Positions 30,709 through 38,227 of a DNA stretch of 64,000 bases are shown here, piece by piece (position 1 is the first letter of the stretch; each line of letters begins with the position of its first letter). Source of the DNA: an uncultured Prevotellaceae bacterium (GTDB lineage Bacteria > Bacteroidota > Bacteroidia > Bacteroidales > Muribaculaceae). The translations under genes were made by a program, and so were the position numbers. The notes beneath the pieces are model-generated. The model was given only the letters and a program-made list of their open reading frames with translations. It was not told the origin of the DNA and did no database searches. The stretch spans positions 109,988 to 173,987 of the forward strand of contig CALEJB010000051.1 in NCBI GenBank assembly GCA_937898675.1, given 5' to 3'.

Positions 30709-30716
30709 TATCTTTG
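30709..30716 (+). promoter_or_regulatory. Candidate -7 box (TATCTTTG) for the propeller-amidase genes
   Basis: TATCTTTGCG lies 32 bases before the ATG at 30748, a full TAnnTTTG match. No clear -33 element at standard spacing. Confidence 0.5.
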
Positions 30717-30747
30717 CGAGATACAACCATTAAAACCATTTTGGATT

Positions 30748-32694
30748 ATGCGTAGGACCTCTATTTTGCTCATTATGTGTGCCGTGCTGTGCGCCGTGTG
30801 CGCCGGCGCGGTCGAAGTCAAGTGCAGCGCGGTGCTGTTGGACAGCTGCGGCTTTTTCCCGCAGTTGAGCCCCGACGGCAGGCTGCTGCTCTATTCGCCC
30901 ACCGACGCGTCGCAGCTGCTGCTCAAGGACCTGGCCACCGGCACCGTCACCACCGTGGCCAGCAAGGGCTATCCCGGCTTTGACGCCGTCTTTGGCCCCG
31001 ACGGCAAGGTGTATTACATCACCCAGCAGCGCAAGAAGCACAACCTCATCTACCGCACGGGCCACTGCTATGACCCCGCCACGGGCATCGACAAGGAGGT
31101 GCTCAAGGGGCAGCACGGACAGGTGCAGGCGCTGCGTGCCGGGGGTGGCGTGGTCATCAACGGCGAGCACAAGTACTACCGCAGCGGGTCGGCGACGGGC
31201 GACTATGTCTATACGCGCGGCGACATGCTCTACATCGTGGACAAGTCGGGCAACACGCGCTCGCTGCAGCCCGTGCGCGACACCAACGGCTATCTGTGGG
31301 CCTCGCTCTCGCCCGACGGCACGCGTGTGCTGTTCCAAGCGGCGTCTCACGGCCTCATCGTGTGCGACCTGGACGGCCGTGTCCTCGCCGACCTGGGCGA
31401 ATTCCTGATGCCGTGCTGGTACAACGACGACTACATCGTGGCCATGAGCAACAGCGGCAATGCGCGCCTCAAGGGTTCGCGCATCTGGCTGCTGGCCGTT
31501 GACGGCAGCGTTTACAAGCCCATTTCGCCCGCCGACGAGCGCGCCGTGCAGCCCATGGTGGCCGACGGCAAGGTGGTTTACACCATCCAGTACGAGGGCA
31601 AGGTCAAGCAACTGGAACTCGACATCAAGGCGGCCGGCGCTCCCGCGCCGGCAGGCGGCAAGGCCAAGACCTACAAGGTGAAGGGCAACAAGAGCAAGGA
31701 CGTGCCGCGCGTGTTCATCAACCCGGGCCACGGCGGCCACGACAGCGACGACCGCCATTGCCCCACATGGGTGATGGGCGCCCGCGACACGCTGCACTAC
31801 TATGAGTCGAACAGCAACTTGACCAAAGGCCTGGCCCTGGAAGAGATATTGCGCAACAAGGGCTACGAAACCGCAATGTCGCGCCGCACCAACAAGACCA
31901 AGGACGACATGGACCTGTTCCAAATCGTGTCGCTGGCCGCCAACAGCGGCGCCGATGTGTTCTTCTCCATCCACAGCAATGCCACGGGCATCGAGAGCCG
32001 CGTGAATTTCCCGCTGGGACTGTACCGCGGCTGGGACGGCGCGCCTGCCGTCGAGGGCAGCCTCGACCTGAGCGATGCGGTGATGAAGAGCCTGTATGCC
32101 AACAAGACGGCAGTGTGGACCCATGAGGAGCGCAGCCGCGGCGACTGGTCGTTCTACACCGACTGGGGCTACCGCGTGGGCCTGGGCGTGCTGCGTTACA
32201 ACAAGCTGCCGGGTTTCCTGAGCGAGGGCTCGTTCCACGACTACCTGCCCGAGCGTGAGCGCCTGCTCAACGAAAGCTATTGCTGGCTCGAGGCCTGGAA
32301 CCAGTCGCTGGGCTTTGACAAGTACTTTGGCCGCAAGAGCAAGGTGGGCGTGCTTGCAGGCACGGTGCGCTGGGATGATGTGAAGCGCATGGACGACGAC
32401 CAGCGCCTCTTTGGCGCAGACCGGCAACAGCCCGTCAACAATGCCATGATTCGCCTGTTTACCAGCCGCGGCACGATGTGCCGCATGTACAGGATTGACA
32501 ACCTCGACAACGGCGTGTTTGTGTTCACCGGCCTCAAGCCCGACAAGTACAAGATTGAACTCTACTACGGCGACAACGACGACCTGTACACCACCGTCAA
32601 GGTGAAGGTGAAGAAAAACAAGACATCCTACCGCAACCTCACCCTCAAGACCAACCAAAAGCCTAAAAAGAAGGAACAACACCTTTACTTTTAG
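30748..32694 (+). CDS. Fused beta-propeller and N-acetylmuramoyl-L-alanine amidase
   Basis: A 648-residue exported protein. After a signal peptide (residues 1-20) comes a TolB/PD40-like beta-propeller (about 28-300) with repeats such as QLSPDGRLLLYSP and ASLSPDGTRVLFQA. From about residue 318 there is an amidase_3 domain with zinc ligands and catalytic residues intact: INPGHGGHDSDD, the glutamate in YYESNSN, SIHSNATG and EGSFHDY. A C-terminal beta-sandwich of the carboxypeptidase-regulatory type (about 535-625) and a lysine-rich tail follow. It should cut the peptide stem from MurNAc in the envelope. The next two genes encode the same two modules as separate proteins. Confidence 0.88.
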   Translation: MRRTSILLIMCAVLCAVCAGAVEVKCSAVLLDSCGFFPQLSPDGRLLLYSPTDASQLLLKDLATGTVTTVASKGYPGFDAVFGPDGKVYYITQQRKKHNLIYRTGHCYDPATGIDKEVLKGQHGQVQALRAGGGVVINGEHKYYRSGSATGDYVYTRGDMLYIVDKSGNTRSLQPVRDTNGYLWASLSPDGTRVLFQAASHGLIVCDLDGRVLADLGEFLMPCWYNDDYIVAMSNSGNARLKGSRIWLLAVDGSVYKPISPADERAVQPMVADGKVVYTIQYEGKVKQLELDIKAAGAPAPAGGKAKTYKVKGNKSKDVPRVFINPGHGGHDSDDRHCPTWVMGARDTLHYYESNSNLTKGLALEEILRNKGYETAMSRRTNKTKDDMDLFQIVSLAANSGADVFFSIHSNATGIESRVNFPLGLYRGWDGAPAVEGSLDLSDAVMKSLYANKTAVWTHEERSRGDWSFYTDWGYRVGLGVLRYNKLPGFLSEGSFHDYLPERERLLNESYCWLEAWNQSLGFDKYFGRKSKVGVLAGTVRWDDVKRMDDDQRLFGADRQQPVNNAMIRLFTSRGTMCRMYRIDNLDNGVFVFTGLKPDKYKIELYYGDNDDLYTTVKVKVKKNKTSYRNLTLKTNQKPKKKEQHLYF

Positions 32695-32710
32695 TGAGGA
32701 GTTCCTGTCC

Positions 32711-32760
32711 ACTTCTATCCATTCTTGTTCATTCTTATCCATTCTTGTCCATTATCATGC
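32711..32760 (+). repeat. Decamer tandem repeat (ATTCTTGTCC-like), five units
   Basis: Five consecutive 10-base blocks, acttctatcc, attcttgttc, attcttatcc, attcttgtcc and attatcatgc, fill the gap between the fused amidase gene and the free propeller gene. The two middle-right copies differ at single positions. The pyrimidine-rich strand is the mRNA-like strand. Confidence 0.75.
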
Positions 32761-32789
32761 ATTAACTGGAATAAAAACTATATCAACCA

Positions 32790-33689
32790 ATGAAGAAAAC
32801 ATTTTTAAGCATCATCACACTGCTGACGGCCTCGCTGCTGGTGCCCGCCGCGGCCCAGGAGGTGGAGGTCGTGCAGCGCCAGCGCCTGCTCGACGGCGTG
32901 GAGGGCAAGGCCTATTACCCTGTGCTCAACGCGGCGGGCGACCGCCTGCTGTTCAACAACGAGAACGGCGCGCTCAAACTCTATGACTTCACCGACGACG
33001 TCACCGCCACCGTCACCGCCGGCTTTGTGGCCGGCAGCGACGCCTGCTTTGGCGGCGACGGCAAGGTGTACTATGTCACCCAGCAGGTTGGCGACGACCG
33101 CCTGGTGTACCGCTCGGGCATGAGCTATGACCCCGCGACGCGGCAGAGCGAGCAGCTCACCCCGCCCCAGCATGGCGCCGTGCGCGCCGTGCCCGCTACC
33201 ATGGGCGGTGCCCTGCGCGCCCCGCAGCACAATTATGACTCGCGCGCCGACATCGGCACCGCCGCCTGGACCGAGGGCAGCCGCGTGCATGTCACCGTCA
33301 ACGGCGAGGACCGCGTGTTTGCTCCCGTTGACTCGTGGGCGGGTTACCTGTGGGCCTCGCTGTCGCCCGACGGCAAGCGGGTGGCCTTCTTTGCCGCCGG
33401 CAAGGGCATCGTGGTCATCGACCTGCGCGGCCAGATGCTCGCCATGCTGGGCAACTACGAGATGCCGTGCTGGTACAACGACAACTACATCGTGGCCCAG
33501 CATGCTACCGACGACGGCCACCAGATTACCGCGTCGCAGCTCCTGCTGCTCAAGGCCGACGGCACCTTCAAGACCGAGTTGACCTCAACAGCCTCGATGG
33601 CGATGCACCCCACCTGCGGCGGGGGCAAAATCGTCTATAGCACCATCGACGGCCTGCTGTATCAGATGAATATCAACATCCTTGAATAA
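32790..33689 (+). CDS. Exported TolB-like beta-propeller protein
   Basis: A 299-residue protein made of a signal peptide (residues 1-22, ending PAAAQ) and a PD40/TolB-like beta-propeller. It matches the propeller half of the fused gene upstream motif for motif (VYYVTQQ, YRSGMSYDPAT, GYLWASLSPDGKRVAF, MLAMLGNYEMPCWYNDNYIV) and ends where that propeller ends. The amidase gene starts 12 bases later, so the pair reproduces the fused protein as two polypeptides. It has no catalytic motif; a role in binding peptidoglycan or a partner protein is inferred. Confidence 0.82.
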   Translation: MKKTFLSIITLLTASLLVPAAAQEVEVVQRQRLLDGVEGKAYYPVLNAAGDRLLFNNENGALKLYDFTDDVTATVTAGFVAGSDACFGGDGKVYYVTQQVGDDRLVYRSGMSYDPATRQSEQLTPPQHGAVRAVPATMGGALRAPQHNYDSRADIGTAAWTEGSRVHVTVNGEDRVFAPVDSWAGYLWASLSPDGKRVAFFAAGKGIVVIDLRGQMLAMLGNYEMPCWYNDNYIVAQHATDDGHQITASQLLLLKADGTFKTELTSTASMAMHPTCGGGKIVYSTIDGLLYQMNINILE

Positions 33690-33701
33690 TCCCCGTGCGC
33701 T

Positions 33702-36107
33702 ATGAAAAAGAATATCTTTAGACTGACATTCGTTGTGCTGACGGCGGCTCTTGCCCTGAACACGGCATTGGCCCAGCAGCAGCCCCATGTGTATATCAAT
33801 CCGGGCCACGGCGGTTATGACAGCGACGACCGCAACATGGTCATCTATCCGTGGACCCAGGGCGACAGCGCCGGCTCGTGGGAGTCCAAGAGCAACCTGC
33901 GCAAGGGCCTTGCCCTGGTCGAAATCCTTGAGAACAAGGGTTACAAGACCAGCATCTCGCGCGTGACCAACACCACCGACGACGACCTCAACCTCTCGAC
34001 CATCGTGGCCCTGTGCAACGCCAGCGGTGCCGATGTGTTCTACAGCATCCACAGCAACGCCACGGGCACCAGCGCCCGCAGCAACTTTCCCATGGGCATC
34101 TACCGCGGCTACACGGGCCAGCCCATCGTGGCCAACAGCGACGTGCTCACCGCTGACCTGGGCGAGTACCTCATCGCCAACAAGACCACCGTGTGGACCA
34201 ACGAGCGCTATGCCATCTACGGCGACTGGACCTTCTATCCCCAGTGGGGCACGCAGGGCCTGGGCGTGCTGCGCGGCAACCGTGCCGTGTCGATGCTCGA
34301 CGAGGGCTCGTTCCATGACTACATCCCCGAGGCCTACCGCCTGCTCAGCCTCTACTATTGCTGGCTGGAGGCCTGGAACTTCTCGCTGGGTGCCGACAAG
34401 TACTTCGACCGCTTGGACAACTATGGCTTGGGCATTGTGGCGGGCAACATCCGCGACGACCGCATCAAGCGCCTGCAGGAATGTGCCCAGGACTTCATCA
34501 TCTATGGCGACGATGACCTCATGCCCATCCACGGCGCCACGGTGCGCCTGCTCGACGAGGGCGGCAACGAGGTGCAGCGCTGCATGACCGACACCCTGCG
34601 CAACGGCATTTACCTGTTCAAGTATGTCGCCCCCGGCAACTACACCGTCGAGGTGACCGAGCCCAGCCACTTCACACAGTCCAAGCCCGTGACGGTGACC
34701 GCCAACGCGCCCACCTACCAGAACTTCTTCATCAAGCGCGTGCGCGACACGCCTCCCGTGGTGGTCAGCCACACCCCCGTGTGGAACGATGGCGACCCCG
34801 CCATCAAGTGCAGCACCACCATCGAACTCGAGTTCAACTGGGACATGGACAGCCTCACGACTTGTGACGCCTTCACCCTTGACCCGCCCCTGCCTGGCAA
34901 GTTCAGGTGGACCGACTCGTACTATCGCCTGGTGTTCACGCCCGAAGACGCCTTTGACGTGAACACGCTCTACACGCTGACGCTCAAGCGCACCGCCGAG
35001 CATGCCGGCGGCACGGCCATGGACGAGGACTTTGTGATGAAGTTCCAGACCCAGGGCCGCAACCACCTCACCGAGCTGGCCGTGTTCCCCTATGAGAACG
35101 CCCCCGTTCACTACAAGACGCCCACCGTGGAACTGCGCGTGGACTCGATGCTCGACACCTACAACCTGTTCACCCGCCTGCGCGTGCTCGACGCCCAGGG
35201 CAATGTGCTGGACTGGAACAAGCGCAGCATCAAGTATAACAAGACGGGCGACCCCTATGGCTACATCCGCGTGCCCCTCGTCAAGGACATCGAGCCGGGC
35301 AAGGACTATCAATTGGTGCTCGACTGGGACATCGCCGACACGGCGGGCATCCATCTCATCCAGCCCCGCGTCATCAACTTCCAGGCTGTTGACGCCGGCG
35401 CCGCCAAGCCCGGCACCCAGGTGGCCGACGACTTTGAAGGCACCGCAGGCTACATCACCGCCTGTGACGACGAGGGCGGTTCGGCTTCGTTGAAGTCGGT
35501 GACCGACAAGCTCTTTGGCAGCAAGTCGCTGCAGCTGACTTATGACTTTGGCTCAGGCCAGTGGATGACGATTGCCGATGACAATGCCAGTGATGTGACA
35601 TTCGTCCAGGGCGACACGCTGGGCATCCACGTGGGCGGCGACATGAGCTGCAATAACCTGTTCGCCGTGATGATGCAGAGCGACGGCGCCACCGTTACCG
35701 TGCCCTTGTGCCAGATTGACTTCCACGGATGGCGCTATGTCACGGCGGTTCTCAAGGACCTGTCCCCCGGCGCCACTGCCACCCTGCTGGGCTTTGCCCT
35801 CGAGCGCGGCGGCACTGTGATGGGGCAGAGCGGCACACTCAAACTCGACAATCTGCTCAAGGCTGCCAACAGCGGCCTCAACGAACTGGATGCGGCAGGC
35901 ATCAAGGTGAACTGCAGCGGTGACTACATCGTCGCCTCGGCCGACACCCATGTGCGCGGCATCGAACTGCTCGGCATCAACGGCCAGCGCCTGTTGGCCG
36001 GCGGCGGCAACGTGCTCAATGTCTCGGCTGTCGAGCCGGGCGTTTACCTCGTGCGCGTCACTGCCGGCGCCAGCACCGTCATCCGCAAGGTGGTTATCGG
36101 CAAATAA
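33702..36107 (+). CDS. Multidomain N-acetylmuramoyl-L-alanine amidase with C-terminal sorting-like domain
   Basis: An 801-residue exported protein. Signal peptide 1-25; amidase_3 domain about 27-235 with INPGHGGYDSDD (H36), the glutamate in SWESKSN (E61), SIHSNATG and DEGSFHDY; a carboxypeptidase-regulatory-like beta-sandwich (about 260-345); two Ig-like domains, the first starting PPVVVSHTP (about 347-560); a jelly-roll-like region (about 572-730, DDFEGT...SLQLTYDF); and a C-terminal block (about 740-801) with GIELLGINGQRL and EPGVYLVRV, like type IX secretion sorting domains. The amidase is close to that in the fused gene. It ends the three-gene set and is followed by a long perfect hairpin. 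Confidence 0.86.
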   Translation: MKKNIFRLTFVVLTAALALNTALAQQQPHVYINPGHGGYDSDDRNMVIYPWTQGDSAGSWESKSNLRKGLALVEILENKGYKTSISRVTNTTDDDLNLSTIVALCNASGADVFYSIHSNATGTSARSNFPMGIYRGYTGQPIVANSDVLTADLGEYLIANKTTVWTNERYAIYGDWTFYPQWGTQGLGVLRGNRAVSMLDEGSFHDYIPEAYRLLSLYYCWLEAWNFSLGADKYFDRLDNYGLGIVAGNIRDDRIKRLQECAQDFIIYGDDDLMPIHGATVRLLDEGGNEVQRCMTDTLRNGIYLFKYVAPGNYTVEVTEPSHFTQSKPVTVTANAPTYQNFFIKRVRDTPPVVVSHTPVWNDGDPAIKCSTTIELEFNWDMDSLTTCDAFTLDPPLPGKFRWTDSYYRLVFTPEDAFDVNTLYTLTLKRTAEHAGGTAMDEDFVMKFQTQGRNHLTELAVFPYENAPVHYKTPTVELRVDSMLDTYNLFTRLRVLDAQGNVLDWNKRSIKYNKTGDPYGYIRVPLVKDIEPGKDYQLVLDWDIADTAGIHLIQPRVINFQAVDAGAAKPGTQVADDFEGTAGYITACDDEGGSASLKSVTDKLFGSKSLQLTYDFGSGQWMTIADDNASDVTFVQGDTLGIHVGGDMSCNNLFAVMMQSDGATVTVPLCQIDFHGWRYVTAVLKDLSPGATATLLGFALERGGTVMGQSGTLKLDNLLKAANSGLNELDAAGIKVNCSGDYIVASADTHVRGIELLGINGQRLLAGGGNVLNVSAVEPGVYLVRVTAGASTVIRKVVIGK

Positions 36108-36122
36108 GCCGTTACAAATATT

Positions 36123-36171
36123 AATAATAGTGACACAATGTCATGTTTCATGACATTGTGTCACTATTATT
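36123..36171 (+). terminator. Perfect 23-bp hairpin after the amidase gene
   Basis: AATAATAGTGACACAATGTCATG (positions 36123-36145; exact complement at 36149-36171) with a TTT loop, followed by TTATTATATT. It is 16 bases past the amidase stop and would work as an intrinsic terminator in either direction. Each arm also contains its own palindrome (TGACA-CAA-TGTCA and TGACA-TTG-TGTCA, 20 bases apart), so it may double as a tandem binding site for the hsp20 promoter. Confidence 0.7.
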
Positions 36172-36227
36172 TTATTATATTATGACAAAATGGCAGTTAG
36201 ATGCGGATTGGCGCTATGTTTTTGCCA

Positions 36228-36244
36228 TTGGCACAAGCGTTGCA
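36228..36244 (+). promoter_or_regulatory. Sigma-54 type promoter upstream of hsp20
   Basis: TTGGCAC-AAGCG-TTGCA matches the -24/-12 consensus of sigma-54 (YTGGCAC-N5-TTGCW) at every defined base, with the GG and GC doublets 12 bases apart. Predicted transcription start is near 36255, leaving a leader of about 80 bases. No TAnnTTTG box is seen in this gap. Confidence 0.65.
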
Positions 36245-36334
36245 TGATGGTGTGGTGAGCGCGGGACCTATGAGCCCGCGGCCATCATGAGACACTTTAA
36301 TAAATAATTACTTAAAAAACAGGAGAAAAGAACT

Positions 36335-36784
36335 ATGTTAATTCCCGTAATTCGCAACAACGCCAGCAACTGGCTGTACAACACCATCAATGAACTGTTT
36401 GGGGAGTGCGTCCCCGCTGCCATGAACACCGCTCCCGCCGTCAACGTCAAGGAGAGCGACACCGCCTATGTGATGGACATCGCCGCTCCCGGCCTCAAGA
36501 GGGAAGACTGCAGCGTCAACATCAACGACGAGGGTAACCTGGTGGTCAAGATTGAGAGCAAGCGCGAGACCGCCCAGGGCGACGAAAACCAGGAGGAGCC
36601 CAAGGTCCGTTTCATCCGCCGCGAGTTCTCCAGCGCCAAGTGTGAGCGCACCTACGCGTTGCCCGACAGCGTGGATAAAGACGCCATTAGCGCCAAGGTG
36701 AGCGACGGCATTCTCACCATCACCATGCCCAAGGTGCCCGAGGAATCCGCCCAGAAACTCGACCGCCCCATCGAAATCGGTTAG
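36335..36784 (+). CDS. Hsp20/alpha-crystallin small heat-shock protein
   Basis: A 149-residue small heat-shock protein that holds unfolding proteins in the cytoplasm. The alpha-crystallin domain covers about residues 30-140: PAVNVKESDTAYVMDIAAPGLKREDC at its start, RREFSSAKCERTYALPDSVDKDAI in the middle and the GILTITMPK motif at the end. The N-terminal arm is short (about 28 residues). It is monocistronic, between the amidase gene and an intergenic repeat island, and has a sigma-54 type promoter and a candidate terminator. Confidence 0.95.
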   Translation: MLIPVIRNNASNWLYNTINELFGECVPAAMNTAPAVNVKESDTAYVMDIAAPGLKREDCSVNINDEGNLVVKIESKRETAQGDENQEEPKVRFIRREFSSAKCERTYALPDSVDKDAISAKVSDGILTITMPKVPEESAQKLDRPIEIG

Positions 36785-36792
36785 AGGTTTAT

Positions 36793-36987
36793 TTAGTTAG
36801 GAGTTAGGAGTGGGGAGTTAGGGGTGTTTGCTCTTGGCTCCTTGCCCTTTTTTTAGTTGGGAGTTAGGGGTTAGGGGTTGGGAGTTAGGGGTTGGGGGTT
36901 GGCATCAGCATACGTGCTGCGGCAATACGGTCCGCAAAGAAACTCCCCACACCTCACTCCTAACTCCCAACCCCTTATTCCTAACTG
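36793..36987. repeat. GGAGTTAGG(GG) tandem repeat island with inverted half
   Basis: The plus strand has clustered copies of ggagttagg / ggggttggg at 36793-36825 and 36853-36902, then the complementary form (aactccccac, cctaactcccaac, cctaactg) at 36940-36987, separated by a 37-base unique core. The two halves can pair into a long imperfect hairpin. The core (catcagcatacg...ccgcaaag) is ordinary in composition. No flanking target duplication was seen. Confidence 0.75.
36814..36854 (+). terminator. Candidate terminator of hsp20
   Basis: GGAGTTAGGGG (36814-36824) pairs with CTCTTGGCTCC (36831-36841) over 11 positions if G-T wobbles are allowed, loop TGTTTG, followed by TTGCCC and seven T residues (36848-36854). 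Lies 30 bases past the hsp20 stop. Confidence 0.5.
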
Positions 36988-37037
36988 TTAATAAGGGTGT
37001 AAATGTGTTAAAATCGGGTTTATTTGGCTTGATTGCC

Positions 37038-37068
37038 TTTTCTAGTAAGGTGATTTTTTGTAATTTTG
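37038..37068 (+). promoter_or_regulatory. Promoter of the MurK-like kinase gene
   Basis: TAATTTTG at 37061-37068 matches TAnnTTTG, with TTTT at 37038-37041 19 bases upstream. The ATG follows 76 bases later. Confidence 0.55.
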
Positions 37069-37144
37069 CGCTCCAAAATATCAGCGAGACGCTGGAATTA
37101 ACACGAATTTAACAATAAGACACACGCATTAACCATCAAGGAAT

Positions 37145-37999
37145 ATGATAAAAGGTCAAAGCATCAATCTGGTTGCCGAGAGCAGCACCACTCGCACTGA
37201 GTGGTCGCTGATCGAAGGAGGAAAGGTGGTGGAGCACGCCTTTACATCGGGCCTGAACCCGTTTTTCATGACGCGCCGCGAAATCAGCCACAGCATCAGG
37301 CTTGAGTTGCCGCCGGAGTTTTTCAAGCGCCGTTGGGGGCATGTCTATTTCTATGGCGCCGGCTGTGCTGGTCCCGAGAAGAACAAGATAGTCGAGGGTT
37401 CGCTGGTGGCGCAGTTCAAGACGCCCGTCACGGTGATGAGCGACCTGCTGGGCGCGGCGCGCGGCCTGCTGGTGCGAGAACCGGGACTGGCGTGCATCAT
37501 TGGCACGGGCAGCAACTCGTGTTTCTACGACGGGCAGGACATCGTGAGCCATGTGCCGTCGCTGGGCTTCATCCTGGGTGATGAGGGCAGCGGCGCCGCG
37601 CTGGGCCGCATGTTCTTGGGCGATGCGCTCAAGGGCCTTGCCCCCAAGGAATTGACCGAGGCATTCTTCGAGAAATACAAGGTCACGCCGGCCGAGGTGC
37701 TCGACGCGGTCATCAACAATCCAGCTGCCACGCGCAACCTGCGCAACTACTCGTTCTTCCTGAGCGAGTGGCTCGACAACGCCTATGTGCAGGACATGAT
37801 TTATGGCGAGTTCAGGCGCTTCTTTGAGCGCAACGTGTGCCAGTATGACTACAAGAACTATCCCGTGAGCTTTGTGGGCTCGGTGGCTACCACTTACAGC
37901 GAAATTCTGCTCAACGTCGCCCACGACTTTGGCGCCCGGGTCCAGAAAATCGTCCTCTCGTCGATGCCCGGCCTCGTGGCCTACCACAGCAACTCTTGA
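37145..37999 (+). CDS. BadF/MurK-type sugar kinase paralogue with altered phosphate motif
   Basis: A 284-residue protein of the BadF/BadG glucosamine/MurNAc kinase family (ASKHA fold). It aligns along its whole length with the MurK of the salvage operon: YFYGAGC, SDLLGAARGLL, CIIGTGSNSCFYDG, GFILGDEGSGAALGR, FVGSVA and a C-terminal LVAYHS. The N-terminal phosphate loop, ADCGSTK in the paralogue, is here VAESSTTRTEW, with the conserved Asp replaced by Glu and the glycine lost. Activity may be changed or lost. It has its own promoter and a strong terminator and so is a single-gene unit just upstream of the salvage operon. Confidence 0.85.
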   Translation: MIKGQSINLVAESSTTRTEWSLIEGGKVVEHAFTSGLNPFFMTRREISHSIRLELPPEFFKRRWGHVYFYGAGCAGPEKNKIVEGSLVAQFKTPVTVMSDLLGAARGLLVREPGLACIIGTGSNSCFYDGQDIVSHVPSLGFILGDEGSGAALGRMFLGDALKGLAPKELTEAFFEKYKVTPAEVLDAVINNPAATRNLRNYSFFLSEWLDNAYVQDMIYGEFRRFFERNVCQYDYKNYPVSFVGSVATTYSEILLNVAHDFGARVQKIVLSSMPGLVAYHSNS

Positions 38000-38069
38000 C
38001 CACGCCGAAAAGGTCCCCCGCATGGCGCGATTCCTTAAAATTTATAGTTAAAATATAAAAAGTGTTTCA

Positions 38070-38096
38070 AACAGGCTCAAAAAGCCTGTTTTTTTT
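38070..38096 (+). terminator. Intrinsic terminator after the kinase paralogue
   Basis: AACAGGCT (38070-38077) and AGCCTGTT (38083-38090) form a perfect 8-bp stem with a CAAAA loop, followed directly by a T-run. The T-run merges into the -33 element of the next promoter, so the two regulatory units abut. Confidence 0.88.
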
Positions 38097-38133
38097 GGTT
38101 CATAAGATAGTTATGCGTAACTTTGTTGCATAA
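38094..38133 (+). promoter_or_regulatory. Promoter and possible operator of the peptidoglycan-salvage operon
   Basis: TTTG at 38094-38097 and TAACTTTG at 38118-38125 are separated by exactly 20 bases, the best -33/-7 pair in the window. The -7 box sits inside an inverted repeat, TTATGC-N11-GCATAA (38111-38116 and 38128-38133), a plausible repressor site. Predicted start near 38132, leader about 95 bases. Confidence 0.75.
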
Positions 38134-38227
38134 CTCGATGCCGGTTTCGCGCCCTGTGGCCGAAACGGGCACAGTTTGCTGAAAAATACAGAAGGTTTAT
38201 TATGAAATAACCAAAACTAAAGAAGAC

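Larger units (their letters stand above)
30396..30747. other. 350-bp gap between nuoN and the propeller-amidase gene
   Basis: No gene. It holds the nuoN-side hairpin (30431-30466), a small stem TATGG/CCATA followed by T5 near 30532-30550, a GC-rich stretch with short stems near 30610-30640, an A-rich run and the promoter box at 30709. Confidence 0.6.
36785..37144. other. 360-bp gap between hsp20 and the kinase gene
   Basis: No gene. It contains the hsp20 terminator candidate, the GGAGTTAGGGGT repeat island with inverted copies (36793-36987), and the -7 box of the kinase gene at 37061. Confidence 0.65.

Noticed and set aside
36793..36987. Insertion sequence or MITE remnant
   Set aside because: No transposase, no clear terminal inverted repeats with target duplication; it is better described as a short-unit repeat island.
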